A stretch of 56,046 nucleotides of DNA from UBA4923 sp964486135 (GTDB lineage: Bacteria > Bacillota > Clostridia > Saccharofermentanales > DTU023). The notes beneath the pieces are model-generated. The model did no database searches. It was not told the DNA's origin and was given only the letters and a program-made list of their open reading frames with translations. A program made the position numbers and the translations under genes. Where the stretch lies: contig CAZAKT010000006.1 in assembly GCA_964486135.1 (NCBI GenBank), forward strand, positions 1 to 56,046, written 5' to 3'. Positions 33,638 to 41,302 of this stretch are shown one piece after another. How positions within the stretch are numbered: position 1 is the first letter of the stretch; the number at the start of each line of letters is the position of its first letter.

Positions 33638-35053
33638 ATGGTGTTTTCGTCCCTGATCTTCCTATACGCTTTCTTGCCCCTCTGCCTGATCGCGTTTTGG
33701 ATGGCTCCGGATATCCGCGCGCAGAATACCGTCCTCCTGGTGGCCTCCCTCTTCTTCTACGCCTGGGGCGAGCCCATCTACGTCCTCCTCATGATCCTGA
33801 CCAGCCTGGTCATCTGGGCCTGTGGCTATCTTCTGGGCCGGACCCGGAACAGGGCCAGGCGGAAGGCCTATCTGATCGCGGCCCTGGTCTTCTCCCTCTC
33901 CAGCCTCCTCTTTTTCAAGTACGCGGGTTTCATCGTTGAGCTCTTCAACCTGATTCCTTTTGTCAATTTCAAGGTCCCTCAAATAGCCCTCCCCATCGGA
34001 ATCTCCTTTTACACCTTCCAGGCCCTGACCTACATCATCGACCTTTACCGGGGTGAAATCCGGATCCAGCGTTCCTTCGCCCGCTTCCTCCTCTATGTCT
34101 CCCTCTTCCCCCAATTGATCGCCGGCCCCATTGTCCGTTACTCCGATGTCGAGATCGCCCTGCACAGAAGGCGGGTCACCCTTGAGGGCATCGCCGGGGG
34201 GATCAACCGCTTTCTGGTCGGCCTGGCCAAGAAGGTCCTGATCGCCAACTACGCCAGTGAGATCGTCCAACTCTGCCTGGAATCCGAGTATTTCAGCAGT
34301 GCCAGCTCCGCGACGGCCCTCCTGGGAATCCTTGCCTACGCCATCCAGATCTACTTCGACTTTTCGGGTTACTCCGACATGGCCATAGGGCTGGGCCACA
34401 TGTTCGGATTCAAATTCCTGGAAAATTTCAAATACCCCTACATCGCCTCGACCGTCACGGAGTTTTGGCGGCGCTGGCATATCTCCCTCAGCAGCTTCTT
34501 CCGTGACTATGTCTACATCCCCCTGGGTGGCAACAGGAGTCACCTGGTCCGCAACATGTTTATCGTCTGGTTCCTGACCGGCCTCTGGCACGGGGCCAGC
34601 CTCAACTTCGTCCTCTGGGGCCTCTACTACTTCATCCTCCTGATCTTCGAACGCTTCCTCATCCTGCCCATCAAGCACAGGATCCCCCGCCTGATCGGCC
34701 AGTTCACCACCTTTCTGGCCGTGCTCGCCGGCTGGAGCATCTTCTATTTCACCGACAGCTCCCGCTTCCTGACCTTCTGGACCCGGATCCTGGCGCCGGG
34801 CCCCTCTGGTTTTATTGACCTGGAGGCCAGGATACTCTGGAAGCAGCATCTGATCTTCATCCTGGTCGCCTTCATCCTGGCCACCCCCCTCCTGCCTTTG
34901 ATCCGGAGAAAACTGGGAAGGCCACTGGGTCGGCTGTCCTTTTCACCCCTGGGTGGTTTCCTGCAGACAGGCCTGGCCCTGACCCTGCTCCTGATCTCCA
35001 CCGCCTCCCTGGTGGCCTCCACCTACAACCCCTTCCTCTACTTCCGCTTTTAG
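33638..35053 (+). CDS. MBOAT family membrane O-acyltransferase (AlgI/DltB-like)
   Basis: 471 residues with about 10-12 membrane helices. Family marks are the N-terminal FSSLIFLYAFLPLCL, LPIGISFYTFQALTYIIDLYRG, IYFDFSGYSDMAIGLG, FWRRWHISLSSFFRDYVYIPLGG and the catalytic His in LTGLWHGASLNF. Proteins of this type carry acetyl groups through the membrane for O-acetylation of polysaccharides or cell-wall polymers. The next gene, 15 bases downstream, encodes a DHHW/AlgX-type partner, as in alginate and peptidoglycan O-acetylation systems. The acceptor polymer is unknown. Confidence 0.93.
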   Translation: MVFSSLIFLYAFLPLCLIAFWMAPDIRAQNTVLLVASLFFYAWGEPIYVLLMILTSLVIWACGYLLGRTRNRARRKAYLIAALVFSLSSLLFFKYAGFIVELFNLIPFVNFKVPQIALPIGISFYTFQALTYIIDLYRGEIRIQRSFARFLLYVSLFPQLIAGPIVRYSDVEIALHRRRVTLEGIAGGINRFLVGLAKKVLIANYASEIVQLCLESEYFSSASSATALLGILAYAIQIYFDFSGYSDMAIGLGHMFGFKFLENFKYPYIASTVTEFWRRWHISLSSFFRDYVYIPLGGNRSHLVRNMFIVWFLTGLWHGASLNFVLWGLYYFILLIFERFLILPIKHRIPRLIGQFTTFLAVLAGWSIFYFTDSSRFLTFWTRILAPGPSGFIDLEARILWKQHLIFILVAFILATPLLPLIRRKLGRPLGRLSFSPLGGFLQTGLALTLLLISTASLVASTYNPFLYFRF

Positions 35054-35068
35054 CCGACAGGAGTTCTT

Positions 35069-36409
35069 ATGAGAAGACAAAGGACAAACGCCAACCTCCT
35101 CATCGTGACCTTCCTGGTCACCCTGCTTGTCTTTGGCGTCCTCCACTTCCTCCTCCCGGAGGATGAAGTTTCCGAGGACGAGGCCCGACGCCTCAGCTCC
35201 TTCCCCGAGCTCTCCTACACGGACGCGCTGACAGGCCAGCAGGCCGTCAAGATCGAGGGCTGGTACAATGACCAGTTCCCCTTCCGAAAGGTCTTCATCT
35301 CCGCCGACAGGTACTGGCGGGCCACGGCCTACCCCAACCTGAACGCGGGTGGGGCCGGCCTCTTCCTGATACCGGATGAGTCCGGCGATGACCTGGACCC
35401 GGACCCCGAACCGGAGCCGACCCTTCCGCCTGATCCAGGGACGACTGATCCTTCCACCCAGCCGTCTGAAAGCCAGACGACGACCCAGCCAGTTGAACCC
35501 CCTCCCCTGGATCCGATTGGCGAAGTGGTCTCGAGCAGGGGCCTCCTGATCATCAACAACCGGGCCATGGAGCGTTATTATGGCAACGAAGACAGCTTGA
35601 CGGCCTACGCCGGCCGGCTGAATGCCCTGGCTGACAAGCTGGGGGCGGGTGTCCAACTTTACAGCCTCCTGGCGCCGACCGCCATCGAGCTCTACGCCCC
35701 TGAGGAATACCACAGCGGCCTCTCCTCCCAGACCTACTGCATGAGCTTGGTCCGCGAGGGCCTCAAGCCCGGGATCCGGAGCGTCAAGGCCTATGAGGAG
35801 CTCCTCCTCCACCGTGACAAGTACATCTACTACCGGACAGACCATCACTGGACAGGCCTGGGCGCCTACTATGCCTACCAGGCCTTCTGCGATTCGGCCG
35901 GCCTGGAAGCTGTCCCCCTGGAGGCCATGGAACATTACGAGATCGAGGGCAATCTCCTGGGCTCCCTCTACCGGGTATCCCAAAACGAGAAATTGAAGAA
36001 TAATCCAGACACTACGGAGGGCTGGCGGCCCCGGGTCGATTATAAGGCGACGGCCTGGGACGACAGCGCGATGACGGTCACCTATCAGGTCCGGCTGAAC
36101 GATGAAAGGAGCAAGGGGGCCAACAGCTATCTGAATTTTTCCGGCGGCGACCGGGCCCTCCTCAAGATTGAGACCAGCCACCAGACTGGCCGGAGGATCC
36201 TGGTCATCAAGGATTCCTTCGGCAACGCCTTGGTGCCTTACCTGATCAATCATTATGACCAGGTCCTGGTCATCGACCCCCGCTATTACGTGAAAAGTCT
36301 TGTCAGCTTGGTCCAGGAGAACGAAATCACCGACCTCCTGGTCCTCAACTATATGTTCGGGACCAGCAACGCGACCTGGCTGAAAGGCTTTGACCTCATC
36401 GCGAAATAG
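35069..36409 (+). CDS. DHHW-family (AlgX/AlgJ-like) extracytoplasmic O-acetylation protein
   Basis: 446 residues. A single N-terminal membrane anchor (about 8-27), a Pro/Thr/Glu-rich insert (about 108-150) and an SGNH-like domain follow. The motif YYRTDHHWTGLGAYYAYQAFC (about 255-275) defines the DHHW family, and ILVIKDSFGNALVPYL (about 373-388) holds the likely nucleophile Ser. These proteins take acetyl groups from the MBOAT partner and move them to a surface polymer. ATG 35069 follows AGGAG. Part of the operon 33638-36944. Confidence 0.9.
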   Translation: MRRQRTNANLLIVTFLVTLLVFGVLHFLLPEDEVSEDEARRLSSFPELSYTDALTGQQAVKIEGWYNDQFPFRKVFISADRYWRATAYPNLNAGGAGLFLIPDESGDDLDPDPEPEPTLPPDPGTTDPSTQPSESQTTTQPVEPPPLDPIGEVVSSRGLLIINNRAMERYYGNEDSLTAYAGRLNALADKLGAGVQLYSLLAPTAIELYAPEEYHSGLSSQTYCMSLVREGLKPGIRSVKAYEELLLHRDKYIYYRTDHHWTGLGAYYAYQAFCDSAGLEAVPLEAMEHYEIEGNLLGSLYRVSQNEKLKNNPDTTEGWRPRVDYKATAWDDSAMTVTYQVRLNDERSKGANSYLNFSGGDRALLKIETSHQTGRRILVIKDSFGNALVPYLINHYDQVLVIDPRYYVKSLVSLVQENEITDLLVLNYMFGTSNATWLKGFDLIAK

Positions 36410-36452
36410 GGGTAGGCCCCCGTGTTAAGATAAGAAAAAAAGAGGGTAGCTT

Positions 36453-36944
36453 ATGCAGATTACTTTTCCTGAACTGCCGGCCACAAAAGACGAATTCGTC
36501 GCCCTGGCCGCAGATCTCATGGCCCGGCCGGAAGGCACGGCCGCGCTCTTCGTCATGGCGCTCAAGCTTTATGTGGATGACAGGGAGACAGGGCTGGAGC
36601 TCCTGGACTTCCTTCAGGGTCCCCGCCCCCTGTCCAACCATGACAAGCAATTCATCCGGGACCGGCTCATGGACAAGCCCTACCTGCCCGACTCCTACCT
36701 GGTGGGCGCCCTTCCTGAAAACAACTACAGGCCCGACCAGCCCCTGTCTGTCCTGGTCCTCCCCGACCCCATCCCGGCCGAAAGTGAGGAGTTCACAAGA
36801 CTGCGCCTGACCTCGTCTGGCGCCGACAGCCCCCGGATTGTGACCTTGCGCCGGAAGAAGTCAGGCGAGACCTGGTACCTCTGGGACTACCCCGGCCTCC
36901 TGTCCGGCATCCGGATCCCCGCCTCGGAAGATCCCTGGGCCTAG
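36453..36944 (+). CDS. Uncharacterised cytoplasmic protein (DUF6935-like)
   Basis: 163 residues without signal peptide or membrane segment. Features are LELLDFLQGPRPLSNHDKQFIRDRLMDKPYLPDSYLVGALPENNY and a C-terminal SGADSPRIVTLRRKKSGETWYLWDYPGLLSGIRIP. This pattern matches what I recall of DUF6935 in Clostridia. The function is unknown. ATG 36453 follows AGAGGG. It lies 43 bases after the DHHW gene and just before a strong terminator, so it is the last gene of that transcript. Confidence 0.7.
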   Translation: MQITFPELPATKDEFVALAADLMARPEGTAALFVMALKLYVDDRETGLELLDFLQGPRPLSNHDKQFIRDRLMDKPYLPDSYLVGALPENNYRPDQPLSVLVLPDPIPAESEEFTRLRLTSSGADSPRIVTLRRKKSGETWYLWDYPGLLSGIRIPASEDPWA

Positions 36945-36961
36945 ACCCATCCTAAGCTTTC

Positions 36962-36990
36962 AATAAACCGCCGAAGGGCGGTTTATTTTT
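36962..36990. terminator. Strong bidirectional terminator
   Basis: AATAAACCGCC, loop GAAG, GGCGGTTTATT, then TTT. The malic enzyme stop codon (36985-36983) lies inside the stem. Confidence 0.9.
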
Positions 36991-38176
36991 GGGGGATCCG
37001 GGCCAGGCCCGAGTCCAGCGCCGCCTGATAGACAGCCCTGGAGACTGTCTCCCGCAGACGGGGGTCCAGGGCCTCCGGCAGGATCCGGTCCACCGACAGC
37101 TCCTCCTCCCCGACCAGATCCGCCAGGGCCTCTGCCGCCGCCAGGAGCATGGCCTGGTTGATATCGGAGGCCCGGGCGTCAAAGGCCCCCCGGAAGAGGC
37201 CGGGAAAGGCAAGTACATTGTTGATCTGGTTGGGATAGTCCGAACGGCCTGTCGCGATCAGGGCCGCGCCAGCCTCCCTGGCCGCCTCCGGATCGATTTC
37301 AGGATGGGGATTGGCACAGGCAAAGATGATGGGGCCCGGGGCCATGCGCTCAACCATGGCCCGGCTGACCAGACCGGGGGCGGACAGGCCGATCAGGACT
37401 TCTGCCCCCTCCAGGGCCTGGGCCAGACCAGCCTTTATCCCCTCCTTGTTGGTAAGGCCGGCGGCCTCCTCCTTGGCCGGGTTCATCCCTTCCTTCCTGC
37501 CCGGGTAGAGTGTGCCCTGCCGGTCACAGATGACGATCCGGCCCGCCCCCGCTGCCAGGAGAAGTTTTGTGACGGCAAGGCCCGCGGCCCCTGCCCCGTT
37601 GATCACGATCGAGGCCTCCTCCAGTTTTTTGCCCCTCAGCTTAAGGGCATTGATCAGGCCGGCCAGGACGACGACCGCCGTACCATGCTGGTCGTCGTGA
37701 AAAACGGGAATATCACAAAGCGCCTTCAGCCGCCTCTCAATCTCAAAACAACGTGGGGCCGAGATATCCTCCAGATTGATCCCCCCGAAGCTGCCCGAAA
37801 GCAGATAGAGGGTCCGGACGATTTCATCAACATCCTTTGATTTTATGCAAAGCGGCAGGGCATCAACACCGCCCAGGGCCTTGAAAAGCACACATTTGCC
37901 CTCCATGACCGGCAGGGCGGCCTCCGGCCCGATATCACCCAGCCCCAGGACGGCTGTCCCGTCCGTCACGACCAGGCAGAGGTTCCAGCGCCGGGTATAG
38001 TCGTAGGACTTGTCCGGATCCCGGGCGATTTCCAGGCAGGGGGCGGCCACCCCCGGCGTATAGGCCAGGGACAGATCCTCCTTGGTCTCCAAGGGGATCC
38101 GCAACTTTATCTCGTATTTCCCCCGCCAGTCGCCGTGGGCCTTGAGGGCCAAGTCTTCGTAATCCCGCTTCGACAT
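36983..38176 (-). CDS. NAD(P)-dependent malic enzyme
   Basis: 397 residues, the short bacterial form. It decarboxylates malate to pyruvate with reduction of NAD(P)+. Conserved: SLAYTPGVAAPCLEI (Tyr of the active site), VVTDGTAVLGLGDIGPEAALPVMEGK, GINLEDISAPRCFEIE, FHDDQHGTAVVVLAGLINAL, and the nucleotide fold INGAGAAGLAVTKLLLAAG. DRQG after the second strand is compatible with NAD but does not decide the cofactor. ATG 38176 has GGGAGGTC upstream. It is divergent from the peroxiredoxin gene. It supplies pyruvate and reductant for fermentation. Confidence 0.94.
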   Translation of the reverse strand: MSKRDYEDLALKAHGDWRGKYEIKLRIPLETKEDLSLAYTPGVAAPCLEIARDPDKSYDYTRRWNLCLVVTDGTAVLGLGDIGPEAALPVMEGKCVLFKALGGVDALPLCIKSKDVDEIVRTLYLLSGSFGGINLEDISAPRCFEIERRLKALCDIPVFHDDQHGTAVVVLAGLINALKLRGKKLEEASIVINGAGAAGLAVTKLLLAAGAGRIVICDRQGTLYPGRKEGMNPAKEEAAGLTNKEGIKAGLAQALEGAEVLIGLSAPGLVSRAMVERMAPGPIIFACANPHPEIDPEAAREAGAALIATGRSDYPNQINNVLAFPGLFRGAFDARASDINQAMLLAAAEALADLVGEEELSVDRILPEALDPRLRETVSRAVYQAALDSGLARIPQK

Positions 38177-38227
38177 AAATGACCTCCCTGGAAGCCACAG
38201 GATCCGGGAATGGCTTCCTTTTCCTCC

Positions 38228-38238
38228 ACGATAGCACA
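38228..38238 (-). promoter_or_regulatory. Possible extended -10 promoter of malic enzyme
   Basis: TGTGC-TATCGT on the minus strand, about 52 bases upstream of ATG 38176. Weak -10 but matching the TRTGC extension seen elsewhere. Confidence 0.35.
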
Positions 38239-38262
38239 GGACCTGACCCAGGCCGTCCTTCG

Positions 38263-38291
38263 TTGCGCGGCTTATTCTCCCGTGATAATAT
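38263..38291 (+). promoter_or_regulatory. Possible promoter of prxU-perR
   Basis: TTGCGC (38263-38268), 17-base spacer, TAATAT (38286-38291) preceded by TGA. It lies immediately upstream of the Per-box-like dyad, where a bound repressor would block transcription. Confidence 0.45.
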
Positions 38292-38299
38292 GAGACTGG

Positions 38300-38331
38300 T
38301 TGTAATAATTACGATAATGGAATCATTACAA
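38300..38331. promoter_or_regulatory. PerR/Fur-type operator (overlapping dyads)
   Basis: TTGTAATAATTACGA at 38300-38314 resembles the Per box (TTATAATNATTATAA; 11 of 14 fixed positions). TTGTAAT (38300-38306) and ATTACAA (38325-38331) form a perfect outer inverted repeat, and TAATG/CATTA (38315-38319, 38324-38328) an inner one. It sits between the divergent malic enzyme and prxU genes, and a PerR-type regulator is the second gene of the prxU unit. Confidence 0.65.
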
Positions 38332-38408
38332 TTTCTTGTCGTAAGGGCCTGCCTGTCGCGGCCAAAATGAGGCGGCGACGGACTATGCATGAAGAAAGGA
38401 AAATAATT

Positions 38409-39014
38409 ATGCCAATGGTAGGAAAACCTGCCCCTATGTTTAAAGCGATGGCTTTTCATGAGGGCAAATTCAAAAAAGTCAAACTGGAGGACTACAAGGA
38501 TCAATGGGTGATGATTTGTTTCTATCCCGGCGATTTCACCTTTGTCTGAGCGACCGAGGTGTCTGCAGTTGCAGCAAGGTATGATGAATTCAAGGCCCTG
38601 GGCGTACAGGTGCTGTCCATCTCGGTTGACAGCGAGTTCGTCCACAAGATCTGGAACGACGTCGAGCTGTCAAAGATTGCCGGCAGGGACGTCCCCTTTC
38701 CCATGCTATCCGACTCATCCGGCGCCATCGGCGAACTCTTCGGGGTCTATGACCGCGAAGCCGGCGTCAATGTCAGAGGTCGCTTCCTCATTGACCCCGA
38801 CGGCGTGATCCAGGCCATGGAAGTCCTGACACCCCCTGTCGGCCGCAATGTCTCCGAGGCTATCCGTCAAATCAAGGCCTACCAGCTGGTCCGCAAGACC
38901 AAGGGCGGGGAAGTCACCCCCTCCGGCTGGCAGGAGGGCGGCAAGACCCTCAAGCCCGGAATCGATCTTGTTGGCAAGATCGCCGATCATTGGACCGTCG
39001 CCGATTCCTACTAA
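38409..39014 (+). CDS. prxU: Selenocysteine-containing peroxiredoxin (TGA = Sec47)
   Basis: A 201-residue 1-Cys/AhpC-type peroxiredoxin if TGA at 38547-38549 is read as selenocysteine. The sequence around it is FYPGDFTFV-U-ATEVSA, exactly where other peroxiredoxins have the peroxidatic Cys (FTFVCPTE). Both halves are in one frame and fully conserved: GKPAPMFKAMAF and WVMICFYPGDF before it; RYDEFKALGVQVLSISVDSEF, GVYDREAGVNVRGRFLIDPDG and NVSEAIRQIKAYQLV after it. The family member PrxU of Eubacterium acidaminophilum has Sec at this position. The only Cys is C37; the usual C-terminal resolving Cys is replaced (EVTPSGW). A SECIS-like hairpin follows the TGA. ATG 38409 has AAAGGA upstream. The enzyme reduces peroxides with thiols. 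It is followed by a PerR-type gene. Confidence 0.88.
38553..38580 (+). promoter_or_regulatory. Bacterial SECIS-like hairpin
   Basis: Pairs ACC 38553-38555 with GGT 38578-38580, TG 38560-38561 with CA 38575-38576, and CTGC 38563-38566 with GCAG 38571-38574; apical loop AGTT. The loop begins 18 bases after the TGA and contains a G, in the range known for bacterial SECIS elements that bind SelB. Confidence 0.6.
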
Positions 39015-39053
39015 TGGGGATCCGCTGGCGGCAAGGACAGGAAGGGTAAGCGC

Positions 39054-39467
39054 GTGACCAAAGGTACGGTCGATCTCCTGAGGGATCATGGGATCAATCC
39101 ATCCAGCCAGAGGGTCAGGATCTATGACTATCTGACGGCTTCGGAGGACCACCCCACCGTCGATGACATTTTTGCCCACTTGCAAAAAGAGGGTCATCTC
39201 TTTTCGCGCGCGACCGTCTATAACACGGTCAAACTCTTCCTGGAAAAAGGTCTGATCCGGACCGTCAGGGTCGATGAGAACGAGATGCGCTTTGACGCCA
39301 CCCCCGATTTTCACGGCCATTTCAAATGCGAGAGCTGCGGCAGCATCCTGGACATAGAGATGAAGAAGCCTCGCCTCAAAGGTCTCCCCGGCTATCAGGT
39401 TCATCAAACCAGCCTGGTCTTCGAGGGGCTTTGCCCTGACTGTCTGGAAAAGAAGGCGGTGGGTTGA
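39054..39467 (+). CDS. perR: PerR-like Fur-family peroxide regulator
   Basis: 137 residues. A winged-helix DNA-binding domain (SSQRVRIYDYLTASEDHPTVDDIFAHL, FSRATVYNTVKLFLEKGLI) is followed by the Fur dimerisation domain. Two CxxC pairs (CESC, CPDC) form the structural zinc site. Regulatory ligands match PerR: His in EDHPTVDD, Asp in MRFDATPD, the two His in FHGHF, and Asp in LDIEM where Fur would have Glu. PerR senses peroxide by metal-catalysed oxidation of histidines and derepresses defence genes. GTG 39054 follows AGGAAGGG. It lies 39 bases after prxU, downstream of a Per-box-like site, so it probably controls itself and prxU. Confidence 0.87.
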   Translation: MTKGTVDLLRDHGINPSSQRVRIYDYLTASEDHPTVDDIFAHLQKEGHLFSRATVYNTVKLFLEKGLIRTVRVDENEMRFDATPDFHGHFKCESCGSILDIEMKKPRLKGLPGYQVHQTSLVFEGLCPDCLEKKAVG

Positions 39468-39494
39468 CAACCGCCCACCCCCGATTGTTCTCGT

Positions 39495-39520
39495 CCCCGG
39501 CCGGCCGCGCCGGGGATTTT
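39495..39520 (+). terminator. Rho-independent terminator after perR
   Basis: CCCCGGC, loop CGGCCGC, GCCGGGG, then ATTTTT. The T-tract touches the stop codon of the convergent phosphatase gene. Confidence 0.85.
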
Positions 39521-40995
39521 TATCTGTCCTCGAGCTCCGTAGCCAGCTTGATCCGACCATCCCGCCGGGTGCGGGGGATTTTATGTTTGCGGAAGTATTC
39601 GATCAGATTGTCCTGGGCTGAGGTACTGACGACACGGACCCGGCCCTTTGAGGCGATTTCCTCCTGATCGAGGCCGAAGGTGTCGCCAAGGATCCCGTAA
39701 TGGTATTCCTGCATGGCGATCCTGTATTCCATGTCGGGCTCCGGAGGGGCCCCTTTCATGAGGACCTGACCCAGTTTCCCCGAGGCCTCCACCTCCACCC
39801 TCAAATCACTGTTCCACTGATAGAACTCCCGGGAACCCGCCTGGTAGAGCGAATCCATGAGCTGCTGGAGCATGAGGCCCAGGGTCCTGCCGTCAACCGT
39901 GAAGCTGATCATGGGTTCATCGTAGGGATAGGTCTCCATGAGGCTGGAGCGGGTGACCAGGGGCTCGAGCCTGGTCTTCCTTATGGAGCCGGAGGCGACA
40001 AAGACCAGATCAACCCCCAGCTGATAGCAGAGGATGTCAGAAAAGAGGTTGCCCAGCTCCGTCTCCCGGAAGCGGTTGCCATGTTCCAGTTCGTGGGGCA
40101 GGCGACAGATCACGGTATTGTATTTATCGTCAATCTCCTGTTGGTATTCCGTAAGCAGCTGGTCCATGACAGGGTCGTTGGGGCAGTGGGAGTCATCGAT
40201 GGGGACAGCCTGCCAACTGAAGTCCTGGATGGAATTGGTGTCCATATTGATTTGGAGGTCAAAGCGGCCCAGGAAATCCGTCCCCGAACCCACCTGGGCG
40301 ATCAGGATATCCTTGACCTTCTCCGGCTGGTCCAGGAGGGTGTGGCTGTGTCCCCCGATGATGAGATCCACGCCCAATTCGGGGGGGAGCAGGGCCGCCA
40401 GGCGTTTGTCCTGGTCAAAGCCGATGTGGGTCAGGAGGACCGTCAGGTCTATGTCAACATCCTTGTAGCTGTTGCAGATATATTCCACCTCCGCCGCGGC
40501 GTCCTCGATACTGATGAAGGTCCCGAGCAGGGCTTCACTCTTGCTCTTGGCCAGGACCTCCTCGGTGACGATCCCGATGAAGAGGATCCGGATACCGTCT
40601 ATCTCCAGGATGTGATAGGGCTTGAACAAATTGGTCCCGGTCGGCTTGATGTAGAGGTTGGCGTTGACAATGGGGAAATTGGCACAACGCTCCAGGAACA
40701 TAAGGTGGGCGAAACCGTAATCCATTTCGTGGTTGCCCAGGGTCACCACATCGGGTTCCAGCATGTTCATGACCAGGATGGTCGATATGCCCCGGTACTC
40801 CTGGTCGATGATGGAACCCTGGAGCATGTCCCCGGAGATGACATAGAGGACAGGATCGGTCTCCTCCTCACGCGCCCTGTGGACATAACCGGAAAGCCGG
40901 CTCATGCCGCCGACCATTTTTTCGTGGGTCTCCTTGGCAAAAAAGTTGCCATGCATGTCATTGGAATGCAGTAAAACCAGCCGCCGAACTTCCAT
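39520..40995 (-). CDS. 5'-nucleotidase/UshA-type metallophosphatase, no signal peptide
   Basis: 491 residues. The N-terminal calcineurin-like domain has the metal motifs HSNDMHGNFF, YVISGDMLQGS, TLGNHEMDYG, LLTHIGFDQD and IIGGHSHTLL. The C-terminal 5'-nucleotidase domain (about 300-460) has ETELGNLFSDILCY and VFVASGSIRKTRL. Members hydrolyse nucleotides or cyclic nucleotides. Unlike secreted UshA/CpdB, the protein starts directly at MEVRRLVLLHSND. An ATG at 40995 with GGGAGGTGAGT upstream fixes this start, so it is probably cytoplasmic. The upstream extension of the frame to 41070 has no ribosome binding site. Confidence 0.9.
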   Translation of the reverse strand: MEVRRLVLLHSNDMHGNFFAKETHEKMVGGMSRLSGYVHRAREEETDPVLYVISGDMLQGSIIDQEYRGISTILVMNMLEPDVVTLGNHEMDYGFAHLMFLERCANFPIVNANLYIKPTGTNLFKPYHILEIDGIRILFIGIVTEEVLAKSKSEALLGTFISIEDAAAEVEYICNSYKDVDIDLTVLLTHIGFDQDKRLAALLPPELGVDLIIGGHSHTLLDQPEKVKDILIAQVGSGTDFLGRFDLQINMDTNSIQDFSWQAVPIDDSHCPNDPVMDQLLTEYQQEIDDKYNTVICRLPHELEHGNRFRETELGNLFSDILCYQLGVDLVFVASGSIRKTRLEPLVTRSSLMETYPYDEPMISFTVDGRTLGLMLQQLMDSLYQAGSREFYQWNSDLRVEVEASGKLGQVLMKGAPPEPDMEYRIAMQEYHYGILGDTFGLDQEEIASKGRVRVVSTSAQDNLIEYFRKHKIPRTRRDGRIKLATELEDR

Positions 40996-41060
40996 ACTCA
41001 CCTCCCCCAAAGCTTCCACCCCCCTTGATCCGGCCGCGGAAATTTCTTTGGATTCCTTAG

Positions 41061-41071
41061 ATAGTAGCACA
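41061..41071 (-). promoter_or_regulatory. Extended -10 promoter of the phosphatase gene
   Basis: TGTGC-TACTAT on the minus strand, about 66 bases upstream of ATG 40995. Confidence 0.45.
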
Positions 41072-41110
41072 AGAGCCCCTCCCCCAGCGCGCGATTTGCC
41101 GGCTGGGGAC

Positions 41111-41139
41111 TTGCCAATCGTTCAACAATAGAAGATAAT
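41111..41139 (+). promoter_or_regulatory. Promoter of the hydrogenase operon
   Basis: TTGCCA (41111-41116), exactly 17 bases, GATAAT (41134-41139): five of six matches in each box. The leader to ATG 41303 is about 155 bases and GC-rich, without an obvious riboswitch or ORF. The whole 307-base divergent region 40996-41302 holds only this and the opposing promoter. Confidence 0.7.
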
Positions 41140-41302
41140 CAAACTGTGTTTTTTTGTATGGATGAGTCATATCTTACATTGTCTGAGCCGGTTTCCGGGC
41201 GCGCCCCTTTGAAAAGCTTATCCTGACTGATTTGCGACGCCGCCCGCCGGTCTGAGGACGAGGCAACCGACTCCACCATACTTGACATCGAAGGAGGAGA
41301 AC

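Noticed and set aside
38409..38549. Peroxiredoxin as a pseudogene or two separate genes
   Set aside because: Both halves are fully conserved and in one frame, the TGA is exactly at the peroxidatic residue, and a regulator gene follows. Sec decoding explains it better than decay.
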